A DNA stretch of 61,159 bases, taken from assembly GCA_015295985.1 (NCBI GenBank), contig DVDX01000021.1, forward strand, positions 1-61,159. The letters run 5' to 3'. Below the pieces are notes generated by a model. It was not told where the DNA came from, did not search any database, and saw only the letters and a list, made by a program, of their open reading frames with translations. Positions 42,888 through 51,718 of the stretch are shown here, one piece after another. Position numbers and translations under genes: made by a program. This DNA is from Synechococcus sp. M44_DOE_062. Its GTDB lineage: Bacteria; Cyanobacteriota; Cyanobacteriia; Thermostichales; Thermostichaceae. The first letter of the stretch is position 1. Each line of letters begins with the position of its first letter.

Positions 42888-44204
42888 TTATGAACGGGAT
42901 CCCGTCTCTAGAGGAGCGGGCCGATCCGGCGGCTCCAGCAGGTCGGGTTCCTGGGGCCCAAGCCGGTTGTGGCTGACTCCCAGATGAGTTGAAGAGCTAT
43001 CCGGCGCCAAGCCCAGGGCAAAGCGCAGCGAGTCCCCCGGTTGCCCATTGGAGAAGAAGAGAAAAGAGCCCAAGGAAGCTAAGGAAAGAAGAGCGGCATA
43101 GCCAAACATGGCTCGATAGCCGGATCCCGCCGCCAAGGTGCCCAAAAGGGGCCCCGCCAGGCCGATGCCCAAATCAAAGCCACACATCACCAAGCTAAAC
43201 AGGCGACCCCGCTCCGCCGGCTCCGAGCGATCGGCCACGAGGGCAGAAATGAGAGGGATCAAAGTCCCAAAACCACAACCCACCGCGATCCCAGCAGCCA
43301 GAAAAGCGCCGGTGCTATTGGCAACAATCAGGAGCCCCATCGCCAAGGCATAGGTGGCCAAACTGAAGGAGATAAACGGCCCCCGCCCATAGCGATCGGA
43401 AGCGCGACCGGTGAGCAAGCGCACCCCAAAGCTGGCAAAGGCCACTGCCGCATAAAAAAGACCTGGATTCAGGGGAACTCCGACTTCTTGGATCAACAAG
43501 GCCACAAAGGTGGTCTGGGTGCCGAAGGCCAACCCCACCAAAAACATCACCCAAGTGAGGGAGCGCACCTTCGGGCTGCCCAGAAGGCTCCAGAAGTCCC
43601 CATTCATCGGCAGGGATCCCCAATGCTCACGTCGTTGTTCTCGAACCAGTTGGGTACAGAGAAAGCCCACCAACCCCAGCAGAGCAGAGAAGAGAAACGC
43701 AGGGCCATAGCCGGCAAACTCCTGCAGAAAGCCGCCCAAAGCAGGGCCAATGGCTGCACCAATCGGATTGACCAAGCTCATGTAACCCAGGATCTCGCCT
43801 CGTTTTTCTTCTGGGGCAAAGTCCACCACCAAGGTTACGTAGGCGGTGGCAAAAGCGGCAATGCTAACCCCATGAAAGGCTCGCACCAGCGCTACCCACG
43901 GGATCCAATCGGAGAGCCAGTATCCTATGGGGGCCATTCCCACCACCCCCATACCGATGAGCAGCACGATCTGCCGGCTGTGGCCATCCGCCAGGCGCCC
44001 CAACCAAGGGCGAAAGGCCAGCAACCCGATCGAGAAGGCCCCCATCACCAAGCCCACCTGCTGGCTGGTGCCACCGGCATCCCTGACGTAGAGCGGCAAC
44101 GTGGGCAGCAGCGAGGATAAACTGGCCCAAAAGAGCAGCCCAGCCACAAACAAAATGCCCAAGTTGCGCCGCTGTGCCGGCTGTAGCTGCTCGAATACCC
44201 TCAC
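42888..44204 (-). CDS. major facilitator superfamily transporter, drug-efflux type
   Basis: A 438-residue permease with 12 predicted membrane spans. MFS signatures include GAFSIGLLAFRPWLGRLADGHSRQ (loop 2-3), LGYMSLVNPIGAAIGPALGGFLQEFAGYGPAFLFSALLGLVGFL (motif C, typical of exporters), and GVRLLTGRASDRYGRGPFISFSL. The start is GTG at 44204, 7 nt after AAGGAG, giving RVFEQLQPAQRRNLGILF; a much longer upstream frame lacks support. The C-terminal 50 residues are proline-rich and probably disordered. Substrate unknown. Confidence 0.87.
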   Translation of the reverse strand: MRVFEQLQPAQRRNLGILFVAGLLFWASLSSLLPTLPLYVRDAGGTSQQVGLVMGAFSIGLLAFRPWLGRLADGHSRQIVLLIGMGVVGMAPIGYWLSDWIPWVALVRAFHGVSIAAFATAYVTLVVDFAPEEKRGEILGYMSLVNPIGAAIGPALGGFLQEFAGYGPAFLFSALLGLVGFLCTQLVREQRREHWGSLPMNGDFWSLLGSPKVRSLTWVMFLVGLAFGTQTTFVALLIQEVGVPLNPGLFYAAVAFASFGVRLLTGRASDRYGRGPFISFSLATYALAMGLLIVANSTGAFLAAGIAVGCGFGTLIPLISALVADRSEPAERGRLFSLVMCGFDLGIGLAGPLLGTLAAGSGYRAMFGYAALLSLASLGSFLFFSNGQPGDSLRFALGLAPDSSSTHLGVSHNRLGPQEPDLLEPPDRPAPLETGSRS

Positions 44205-44434
44205 GCCAACTCCTTGTGCAAAATGGAACTCAAAGCGTGCTCCCAGAACCGCGCCCTGGGGTAAAGCCACCTTCGCTGGATCCCTCAGCCCAAAATATTT
44301 AGGTGCTAACCTTTCTGATTGTAACCGTATGGCCTGAGGCTGTGAACCGGCCCTGCTCAGCTTTGAAGGTGCTTCCGGTTTGGGACAACAGTTAACCCAA
44401 GTCACCTCGAGATGCGCTTTTTGGACTCCGACCC

Positions 44435-44725
44435 ATGCCCGAACAATCGGATCCCCTCACTCGCAGCTTGATTGCCCTGATCCGGGGTTACCAGGTGGGC
44501 ATTTCTCCTTGGCTGCCACCTGCCTGTCGCTATTACCCTACCTGCTCCCAGTACACCTTGGAAGCAGTGCGGCGCTACGGTGCCCTACGAGGGGGTTGGC
44601 TGGGGATCCGTCGCCTCTGTCGCTGTCATCCCTGGCACCCAGGGGGCTACGATCCGGTTCCCGATTTGCCGGGATCCACGCCAACCCAGAAACCCTCCCC
44701 CCAGACCCACTCCAGAGACACTTAG
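44435..44725 (+). CDS. yidD: membrane protein insertion efficiency factor YidD
   Basis: A 96-residue small protein with the family core [65 protein letters not shown], including its conserved cysteines. YidD helps insertion of membrane proteins with YidC. The C-terminal tail ([16 protein letters not shown]) is variable. It ends overlapping the ridA gene tail by 4 bp on the opposite strand. Confidence 0.95.
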   Translation: MPEQSDPLTRSLIALIRGYQVGISPWLPPACRYYPTCSQYTLEAVRRYGALRGGWLGIRRLCRCHPWHPGGYDPVPDLPGSTPTQKPSPQTHSRDT

Positions 44726-45177
44726 GTTGATTGTGGGTAGCAAGCCACAACCTCGATTTCTACTCGGGCATTGAGGGGCAGGCGAGCCACCTGCACGCAA
44801 GAGCGGGCCGGAGCCGGATCGGTGGCAAAAAACTCTCGATAAACCTCGTTCATGGCCGCAAAATCCTCCATATCGGCCAGGAAAACTGTTGTCTTCACCA
44901 CCTTGGAGAGAGTGGTGCCCCCCGCTTCCAGCACCGCCTGCATGTTCAGCAACGCCTGCCGGGTTTGAGAAACAATGTCCTCCCCCACCAGTTTGCCGGT
45001 TTTGGGATCCAGGCCCACCTGTCCGGCGGTAAACAGAAATGGCCCCAGAGCAGCAACACCCTGGCTGTAGGGACCGACTGGAGTGGGGGCAGCTTCGGTC
45101 TGCACAGCCCAAAGACTTGGCCCGGGCTGACCCTGGTGGCAGCCAGTCTCTGGCTTAGCCGGCTTCGTCTGCTCCAT
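44722..45177 (-). CDS. ridA: RidA family (YjgF/UK114) deaminase
   Basis: Enamine/imine deaminase of 151 residues that detoxifies 2-aminoacrylate. Core motifs are [74 protein letters not shown] and the signature [23 protein letters not shown] with its key arginine. The first 25 residues are an unusual extension ([16 protein letters not shown]), so the real start may be an internal GTG near residue 25, though it lacks a ribosome binding site. Confidence 0.92.
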   Translation of the reverse strand: MEQTKPAKPETGCHQGQPGPSLWAVQTEAAPTPVGPYSQGVAALGPFLFTAGQVGLDPKTGKLVGEDIVSQTRQALLNMQAVLEAGGTTLSKVVKTTVFLADMEDFAAMNEVYREFFATDPAPARSCVQVARLPLNARVEIEVVACYPQST

Positions 45178-45276
45178 AGAGGTTTGCCCAACTCTGTCGC
45201 TACGCTACCACCGGTGGATCGTCGAAGAGCGGGGCTGAGAATGTCAAGATGAATTCGTTGAGAGGGAGAGGGATCC

Positions 45277-45627
45277 ATGCCGTTGATCAAGCTGCAAACG
45301 TCTATGCAACCAGAAACCGCCGCAGTAGAGGAGCTGCTCAAGGCGCTGTCTGCTGCTCTATCTGAACAGTTGGGCAAGTCGGAAGCCTACGTGATGACCG
45401 CCTTTGAAGGTGGGATCCCGATGACCTTTGCCGGCAGTGGGGATCCCTGTTGTTACGTAGAAATCAAGAGTATCGGGCAATTTTCCGCCCAACAAACCCG
45501 AGCCATGAGCGAGTTTTTCTGTGGCACCATCGAGGCCCGATTGGGGATCCCCAAGAAGAGGATTTACATTGAGTTCAGCGACGCCAAAGGCTATCTTTGG
45601 GGATGGAATGGCACGACTTTTGGCTAA
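45277..45627 (+). CDS. MIF-like tautomerase superfamily protein
   Basis: A 116-residue homologue of macrophage migration inhibitory factor. Pro is residue 2, exposed as the catalytic base after Met removal (PLIKLQTSMQ). GKSEAYVMTAFEGG carries the conserved Lys, and the pattern CYVEIKSIGQFS fits the family. The end AKGYLWGWNGTTFG has the aromatic tail. It shows phenylpyruvate or dopachrome tautomerase activity in relatives; the cyanobacterial role is unknown. GAGAGGGAGAGGG precedes the ATG. Confidence 0.9.
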   Translation: MPLIKLQTSMQPETAAVEELLKALSAALSEQLGKSEAYVMTAFEGGIPMTFAGSGDPCCYVEIKSIGQFSAQQTRAMSEFFCGTIEARLGIPKKRIYIEFSDAKGYLWGWNGTTFG

Positions 45628-45705
45628 CGATACTTCCCCCCTCTGAGAGCTGTTTACTCTAGCTTGTCCCAGCTCACCTCACAGAAACTTTGTAGGAGTT
45701 TGGCC

Positions 45706-46452
45706 GTGCAAGAGCTGCCCCAACCCAGTACAAATCCCCAAAAGCAGCGGATTTTGCTCAAGCTTGCTGCGGTTTTGGGCTCGGCCATTTTTATCTTTTG
45801 GGCAGCACATCGATTGGGATTTTTTGGGGTTATTCAAGACTGGCTCACCGGGGCTCTGGCTTGGATGGAAAGCTTGGGGCCGCTGGGGCCAATTCTCTTC
45901 ATCGCCATTTACATTGTGGCGACGGTGCTGCTTCTACCGGCTTCGGTGCTGACCTTGGGGGCAGGAGCTGTGTTCGGGGTACTGGCTGGAACTGTGTATG
46001 TGCTAATCGGGGCAACCATTGGAGCCAATTTGGCCTTTTTGATCGGGCGCTATTTGGCGCGGGAGCAGGTGGCGAAATGGATTGAGGGAAATGCCAAGTT
46101 TGCGGCTATCGATCGAGCAGTGGGACGTGAGGGATGGAAAATAGTCGGCCTGATTCGGCTGTCGCCTGCGTTTCCCTTCAATGTGCTCAACTACGCCCTG
46201 GGACTGACCCAAATTTCTTTTCTGGATAACTTGCTGGGCACTGCTGGGATTGTGCCGGGCACTTTTATGTATGTGTACATCGGCTCGTTGGCGGGATCCC
46301 TGGCCAACATGGAAGGCGCGGAGTTGGATCCTCAGGCTCAAGCCGCCCAATGGGTTGTTCGCCTCGTGGGGCTTATCGCCACCGTAGCTGCCACCGTCTA
46401 CGTCACTCGCGTTGCCCGCCAAGCCCTACAAGAAGCGGTGGAGCCTGTTTAG
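45706..46452 (+). CDS. TVP38/TMEM64 family membrane protein
   Basis: A 248-residue integral membrane protein of the DedA/VTT superfamily. FIAIYIVATVLLLPASVLTLGAGAVFGVLAGTVYVLIGATIGANLAFLIGRYLARE is the VTT core, and RLSPAFPFNVLNYALGLTQISFLDNLLGTAGIVPGTFMYVYIGSLAG holds the conserved re-entrant loop. Members act in lipid scrambling or membrane homeostasis. GTG at 45706 is chosen because AGGAG lies 7-8 nt upstream; an in-frame TTG at 45664 is possible. It is followed by a transposon-derived gap. Confidence 0.88.
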   Translation: MQELPQPSTNPQKQRILLKLAAVLGSAIFIFWAAHRLGFFGVIQDWLTGALAWMESLGPLGPILFIAIYIVATVLLLPASVLTLGAGAVFGVLAGTVYVLIGATIGANLAFLIGRYLAREQVAKWIEGNAKFAAIDRAVGREGWKIVGLIRLSPAFPFNVLNYALGLTQISFLDNLLGTAGIVPGTFMYVYIGSLAGSLANMEGAELDPQAQAAQWVVRLVGLIATVAATVYVTRVARQALQEAVEPV

Positions 46453-46524
46453 GGAATTTGCAATGATTTCAGGTTACGATGAGACGCATAGGCTACTGTG
46501 TTGCTACGCAACGCTGACGTGACC

Positions 46525-46547
46525 GCGCTAGCGGGACGGAGTCCTTG
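46525..46547 (-). repeat. dispersed repeat, family A, intergenic copy
   Basis: GCGCTAGCGGGACGGAGTCC plus TTG, the reverse orientation of the family A element. It lies between the TVP38 gene and a TnpB fragment. The interval 46453-46783 otherwise holds only that fragment. Confidence 0.65.
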
Positions 46548-46572
46548 AAAAGTCTTCTGATCCCCTGCATTA

Positions 46573-46758
46573 TTGCTCCGCAACGCCGACGCGACCGAGG
46601 TGGGATCAAGCGAAACAATTCGAGGATCGGATGGGATCTGTATGCACCGAGACTTGAATGGCGCACGTGGGACTTTCCTGCGTGCTTTGGGAGAGCTCCC
46701 CTGGTTGAGGGAATTGTTCCTGCAATCTGCATTGGTGAAAAATGCTGGTGTTTGTTAG
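46573..46758 (+). pseudogene. C-terminal remnant of a TnpB (IS605/IS1341-type OrfB)
   Basis: The frame ending at 46758 reads DGICMHRDLNGARGTFLRALGEL followed by a hydrophobic tail. The H/D-R-D-L-N-G-A-R motif is the final RuvC-like catalytic segment of TnpB proteins, just after the zinc finger. Everything upstream of it is missing or replaced by dispersed-repeat sequence, so only the last 45 or so residues remain. Confidence 0.65.
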
Positions 46759-46783
46759 CGTTGAGTAGCTAAAAAAGCTTGGC

Positions 46784-47920
46784 TTAGCCAACAACTTGGC
46801 AGAGGGTTTCCTGCCGCTCTTGGTCTTGTTCGGCCAGCTCCTGGATGGCCTGTTGGTACACTTGGGCAGGCGTGGATCCCTGGTTGACTTGTTTCAGCCA
46901 GCGTTGGGCCTCATTGCCCTGGTAGAGCAGGGTTTGCAAGGGAGCTAGAAAACAGCCCAAACCCTGAGGTTGGCCAATGCGCCAAGCTTCGGTCAGCAGC
47001 TCTTCGATCCACTCTTGGGCCGCCCGTTCCCGGCCTGTCCGCCAATCGACCAGACGAGATTGCAGCGATTCTCGGGCAGCAGCCTGCTCGTTGGCTTCGC
47101 AAAGGCTCTCCAGCTCTGCCGGGGTAAAGGGCCCCCGCAAGGGATCCAGCGCTTCCGGCTGGGCCAGCAACTGCCAGAGACGGGCTTCCACCAAGGCAGT
47201 AATGGCCAGAACCATCACCGGATCCCCTACCAGATCGCAAATGCGCAGCTCCACCCGGTTGAGATGGTAGGGCCGATCCGGGCCGTTGGGCCGCACCGAA
47301 GCCCAGAGGTGGCGCACATTCTGCATGGTGCCCAGGGCTAGCTGCTCCTGGATCCAGGCAATGTAGTGGGCATGATCCCGGAAGAAGGGCACCTGGGCCG
47401 GCGTTTTGGGGAACACCTGCCAACGGGTGGAGTGGGATCCCGTCACCCGTCCGTCCAGAAAAGGAGAGGAAGCGCTCAGGGCCAGGTAGAGAGATGCTTC
47501 CGCCCGCAATAGGCGGCAGGCCCGGAAGATAGCCTCAGTATCCGGCAGGCCGACATTGATGTGAATGCTGGCAGTCACTACCCGCGTGCCGTAGGTGCGT
47601 TCGATGTAATCGTGGTAGGGGTTGCCGGGATCCGATCGCTCGAAGTGATCGCTGCCACCCGAAGCTAGCGTGCTCCCTGGCAGAAGGGTGTAAGGGCCAA
47701 GACGGCGCAAAAATTGCCGCAACTGCAGGCGAGGCCGCAACAAGGCACAGAGTAGGTCTTCGTAGCGGCGGAGAGGGGGGGTGATGTACTCTACATTGCG
47801 CCGATCCGGCTCCTGCACAAACCCCGGCAAAGCTTGGCAAATGCGATCCGATAGACCCACCACTTCCCCGGCGGCGGTGCCGGTGTACATTTCCACCTCA
47901 AAGCCCTTGGTCAACAGCAC
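46784..47920 (-). CDS. gshA: glutamate-cysteine ligase, cyanobacterial type
   Basis: First enzyme of glutathione synthesis, joining glutamate and cysteine with ATP. The 378-residue protein has the cyanobacterial GshA pattern: LLTKGFEVEMYTG, the NVEYITPPLRRYEDLLCALLRPR block, LASGGSDHFERSDPGNPYHDYIERTYGTRVVTASIHINVGLPD, and RPYHLNRVELRICD. It is unlike the E. coli GshA fold group in length and motifs. The start is ATG at 47920. A 190-bp repeat-rich gap follows upstream. Confidence 0.92.
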   Translation of the reverse strand: MLLTKGFEVEMYTGTAAGEVVGLSDRICQALPGFVQEPDRRNVEYITPPLRRYEDLLCALLRPRLQLRQFLRRLGPYTLLPGSTLASGGSDHFERSDPGNPYHDYIERTYGTRVVTASIHINVGLPDTEAIFRACRLLRAEASLYLALSASSPFLDGRVTGSHSTRWQVFPKTPAQVPFFRDHAHYIAWIQEQLALGTMQNVRHLWASVRPNGPDRPYHLNRVELRICDLVGDPVMVLAITALVEARLWQLLAQPEALDPLRGPFTPAELESLCEANEQAAARESLQSRLVDWRTGRERAAQEWIEELLTEAWRIGQPQGLGCFLAPLQTLLYQGNEAQRWLKQVNQGSTPAQVYQQAIQELAEQDQERQETLCQVVG

Positions 47921-48110
47921 AGGCCAGCCTCCAGCCGCAGCCTCACCAGTCTAACCTTTCTCTTCTCCCCTCATTGTCCTGGGTTTTGGCAGGGAATTGG
48001 CCGGTGGTAGGAAAGTTCCTCGACCTGTTTTAGCTAGCCCGCCGGGGAGCTCTGCCCTCTGTCCGTAGGACGGTCGCGTAGCGTTGCGTAGCAACATAGG
48101 GTCGTAAGGC

Positions 48111-48545
48111 CTACGGCCCGCTACCGCGAACGGGAAAGGCGGGAGTATTTTGGTTTTCAATGTACTGGCGCAAAACCGAGACAGTAACCCCACCACAGGA
48201 AGCAATAAAATACGATTCATGCCACAGAACATCTTTCCAATCAATCTTGTTCATGTAATCTGCAAACTGGCTTCTAATCCTGCGGCTAGAAACGGACTGG
48301 ATATTGTTTACAAACTTGGACAAGTCCATCTGTGGATAATACTGGAATAGCAGGTGAATGGGGTCTGCTTCGCCATTAAACTCAATAAGTCTACAATTCC
48401 ACTTTTGACACAGGTCACGCAGAATTTCATGTAATCGTTGCAACATTTCGCCAGTAAACGCCTTGCGACGGTATTTGGTAGTTAAGACTCAATGCACCTT
48501 TAAATCGGATACAGCCCTGCCACCAGAAACAAAGTCATTTTTCAT
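48111..48545 (-). pseudogene. IS200/IS605-family transposase TnpA with internal stop
   Basis: Y1 HUH transposase remnant. From the ATG at 48545 it reads KNDFVSGGRAVSDLKVH then TGA at 48489-48491, where the family has a tryptophan (H-W-V-L-T-T-K-Y-R). The frame continues LTTKYRRKAFTGEMLQRLHEILRDLC, KWNCRLIEFNGEADPIHLLFQY (HUH-type His region), and SYFIASCGGVTVSVLRQYIENQ (catalytic Tyr). The last residues PVRGSGP and the TAG come from a dispersed repeat. A TGG to TGA change probably killed it. Confidence 0.85.
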
Positions 48546-48676
48546 GGTTACTTTTACTCTAGTACCAGTATAATGAGTGTAGCAGGATTTTGACGCTCTC
48601 ATCCTCATCATGAGAACTGCTTACAGCCTATTAATTAAGATAGGATACAAGTATTCAAGAGGAAGGAGAGAGGAAC

Positions 48677-49240
48677 ATGCCAACCCATTCGCTAGACTTA
48701 CGGCAAAGAGTTGTGGCCGCTTATGAGGCCGGTAAGACCTCCATCCGCCAGGTGGCCAAACGGTTCATGGTGACCAAAAGAACCGTACATCGCTGGGTGC
48801 AACAGTATCGACAAACTCAGGACTTAACTCCCAAGCAAGTCGGCACGTTAGGCTGTGCCGTGCCGGAGGCATAGCGAGTGGGTATCTTGGAACAACATCG
48901 ACAGGCAGTGATACCAATCATTGAAGAACACCCAGACTTCTACCTGTGGCAGTATCAAGAACTCTTACGAGAGCGGTTGGGTATTGATGTGAGCACCGTT
49001 ACAATACACAACTTTTTAAAAAAGCAAGGAATGACTCTGAAAAAAGACTTACCGCAGTGCGAAAGTCAAAGAAGAGGAGGTGCAAAGAGAACGATTAGCT
49101 TATAGTCAAGCAGTCCAGAATATTTCGGTGGAGGATTGAGTTGCCCTAGACCAGACAGGGGTGCGGGAGGGAATGGAACGGAGAGTATCTTGGAGTTTGC
49201 GCGGTCAAAGAGCTTATCATTATCGTCTGGGCTGTTGAGA
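48677..49240 (+). pseudogene. IS630-family transposase, multiply broken
   Basis: Pieces of one Tc1/mariner-like transposase in succession. The first is the HTH SLDLRQRVVAAYEAGKTSIRQVAKRF (stop near 48874), then QAVIPIIEEHPDFYLWQYQELLRERLGIDVSTVTIHNFLKKQ. After a frameshift comes VKEEEVQRERLAYSQAVQNISVED, a TGA, then VALDQTGVREGM with the first catalytic Asp, ending at another TGA near 49240. The remainder of the catalytic domain is absent. A clear ATG (48677) with GGAAGGAG upstream survives. Confidence 0.82.
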
Positions 49241-49348
49241 AAAGCCTCTGGCCGCGTGCATTATTGCTATGCCTACGGCACCCGGACGGGAACCGCACCG
49301 CTGACGCGAAAAGGAGAGGGGGGCTAGGGATAATCCAACGAAGCGGTT

Positions 49349-51706
49349 TCACTGGGATTGGAAATGACTGGGGTCTGGATGGTCTGCAAAGGTGCCGTGA
49401 TAGGCAGCCTGCATAGCCGCCAAAGACACCGACAACACGGGATCCCCTTCTGCCGTGGTCAACACCAAGGGATCCTCAGGGGATCCCACCTGCCCCAAAA
49501 ACTGCCACTGGCCTGGCAGTTGGGATTCCAAATAGGCTTCCCAGAGGGAGCGATGGGCTGGGTTTACAGAGACTAGGATGCGGCTGGATCCCTCTCCAAA
49601 CAGGGCTTGATCCCAACGGCCTGAGGGTGCGGGAAGGCAGAGGGTGGCTCCCTGGCTGCCGCTGAGACAGGCTTCTGCCAAGGCCACTGCCAGCCCGCCG
49701 TCGCTGCAGTCGTGGGCCGAGCGCACCCACCCCTGGCGGATCCCATGGCGGCAGGCAGCCTGCACTTGCTTTTCCAATTCCAGATCCACAGGGGCAGGCC
49801 GGCCCGTGACCTTCTGGTGAATGACCGCCAAATACTCGCTCCCTCCCAAGCTAACGGGGGCCTGGGATCCCAGCAGGTAGACGAGATCCCCTGCCTGCTG
49901 CCACCCTTGGCCACAGATCAATTGCAAATCGGGAACCAGGCCCACCATGCCAATGACAGGGGTGGGGTAAATGGCTTGGGAGCCGGTGGGGGTAAGGGTT
50001 TCGTTGTACAGGGAAACGTTCCCCCCCGTTACCGGTGTACCTAGGGCTCGACAGGCATCCCCAATCCCCTGACAGGCCAGAGCCAACTGCCAGTACACCA
50101 CCGGGTTTTCCGGGTTGCCGAAATTGAGGTTATCGGTCACAGCCAAGGGATCCGCCCCCACACAGGAAAGGTTGCGGGCCGCTTCTGCCACGGCTGCCTT
50201 GGCCCCCTCATAGGGATCCAAATACACCCAGCGGCCATTGCCGTCGAGGGTGGCAGCCACCGCCTTGCGAGAGGGCCGGAGAGCGGGCACTTCTCCTGAA
50301 CCAAACTTCTGAGAGCGGATGCGGATGACGGCAGCATCCCCCTGCCCCGGCCAGAGGACGGTGTTGTTTTGCACCTGATGGTCGTATTGGCGGTAAATCC
50401 AGGCTTTGCTGGCAAGGGTGGGGCTGGCCAAGAGCTGCAGCAGCACCTGTTCCCACTCCCGAATTTCCTGACCTAGCTGGATCCCTCGGCAGTTACAGGG
50501 GGGCAGCGTGGCGGGATCCCACTGCCAAGCCTCTTGGACATAGGTGGGGGGCTCCTGCAAAACGGGCCGCACATACACAGGGGTCTCTTCCGCCAAAGCC
50601 CGCGCCGGCACCTCCACCACCCGGGATCCCTGGTGCCAGACTTCCACCACCGGCTCTGCCAGCACCTCCCCAACCACACGAGCTTGGAGGCCCCAGCGCT
50701 GGAAGATCTCAATTAACTCTGCCTCGTGGCCTTTCTGAGCCACCAGCAGCATCCGCTCCTGGGATTCCGAGAGCAGGTATTCCCAGGCTTGTAGGCCGCT
50801 TTCCCGCGCCGGCACTCCATCCAAATCCAGCCGGATGCCCACCCCTCCCTTGGCGGCCATTTCCGAAGTGGAGCAGGTGAGGCCAGCCGCCCCCATGTCT
50901 TGGGCCGCCACCACGGCTCCTGTGGCAAAAGCTTCCAGACAGGCTTCGATGAGACATTTGCCCAGGAAGGGATCCCCCACCTGCACCGCTGGCAGATCCT
51001 GTTGACAGTGCTCCCCAAGCAAGGACTCCGTCTCGCTGACGCGAACGGCGCTGGCAAAGCTGGCCCCACGGATCCCATCCCGCCCTGTAGTGGAGCCTAC
51101 ATACAAAACCGGGTTTCCCACCCCTTGGGCTGCAGATTTGACAACCGTAGGCGTCTCCAGCAGCCCCAAGGTCATCACATTCACCAGAGGATTGCCCGTG
51201 TAGCAGGGATCCACGGCCACCTCGCCGCCTACAGTGGGTACCCCAACACAGTTGCCGTAGTGGGCAATGCCCTCCACCACCCTGGCCATCAAGCGGCGGT
51301 TGCGGGGATCGGTCAGGGGCCCAAAGCGCAGCGAGTTGAGAAGGGCAATGGGACGAGCGCCCATGGTCAAGATATCCCGCAGGATCCCGCCCACGCCTGT
51401 GGCTGCCCCCTGAAAGGGCTCCACTGCTGAAGGATGGTTGTGGGACTCGATCTTAAAAGCCAGCCAATCCCCCTCCCCCAGATCCACCACGCCGGCATTT
51501 TCCCCCGGCCCCACCACCACCCGCTCTCCAGTGGTGGGAAAGTTTTTCAGCAGAGGACGGGAGTTCTTGTAGCAGCAATGCTCCGACCACATCACCCCAA
51601 ACATGGCCAGCTCCGTGGGGTTGGGATCCCGTCCCAGTTGCTGCTGGATCTTCTGGTATTCGTCCAGGGAAAGGCCGTGGGCCTTTAAGTCTTCGAGGGT
51701 ATACAT
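49349..51706 (-). CDS. purL: phosphoribosylformylglycinamidine synthase subunit PurL
   Basis: Purine synthesis enzyme converting FGAR to FGAM with ATP and ammonia from PurQ. The 785-residue length matches the small PurL form that works with PurS and PurQ. Motifs include [73 protein letters not shown] and [14 protein letters not shown]. The start ATG is at 51706, 12 bp after the end of recG. Residues [14 protein letters not shown] are encoded by a family A repeat at 51021-51053, inserted in frame. Confidence 0.96.
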   Translation of the reverse strand: MYTLEDLKAHGLSLDEYQKIQQQLGRDPNPTELAMFGVMWSEHCCYKNSRPLLKNFPTTGERVVVGPGENAGVVDLGEGDWLAFKIESHNHPSAVEPFQGAATGVGGILRDILTMGARPIALLNSLRFGPLTDPRNRRLMARVVEGIAHYGNCVGVPTVGGEVAVDPCYTGNPLVNVMTLGLLETPTVVKSAAQGVGNPVLYVGSTTGRDGIRGASFASAVRVSETESLLGEHCQQDLPAVQVGDPFLGKCLIEACLEAFATGAVVAAQDMGAAGLTCSTSEMAAKGGVGIRLDLDGVPARESGLQAWEYLLSESQERMLLVAQKGHEAELIEIFQRWGLQARVVGEVLAEPVVEVWHQGSRVVEVPARALAEETPVYVRPVLQEPPTYVQEAWQWDPATLPPCNCRGIQLGQEIREWEQVLLQLLASPTLASKAWIYRQYDHQVQNNTVLWPGQGDAAVIRIRSQKFGSGEVPALRPSRKAVAATLDGNGRWVYLDPYEGAKAAVAEAARNLSCVGADPLAVTDNLNFGNPENPVVYWQLALACQGIGDACRALGTPVTGGNVSLYNETLTPTGSQAIYPTPVIGMVGLVPDLQLICGQGWQQAGDLVYLLGSQAPVSLGGSEYLAVIHQKVTGRPAPVDLELEKQVQAACRHGIRQGWVRSAHDCSDGGLAVALAEACLSGSQGATLCLPAPSGRWDQALFGEGSSRILVSVNPAHRSLWEAYLESQLPGQWQFLGQVGSPEDPLVLTTAEGDPVLSVSLAAMQAAYHGTFADHPDPSHFQSQ
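51021..51053 (+). repeat. dispersed repeat, family A, in-frame within purL
   Basis: AAGGACTCCGTCTCGCTGAC followed by GCGAACGGCGCTG. It is translated on the minus strand as [10 protein letters not shown], nearly the same peptide (VRVSGTDS) that another copy encodes in the sigma factor. Confidence 0.75.
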
Positions 51707-51718
51707 CGCCTATAGCCA

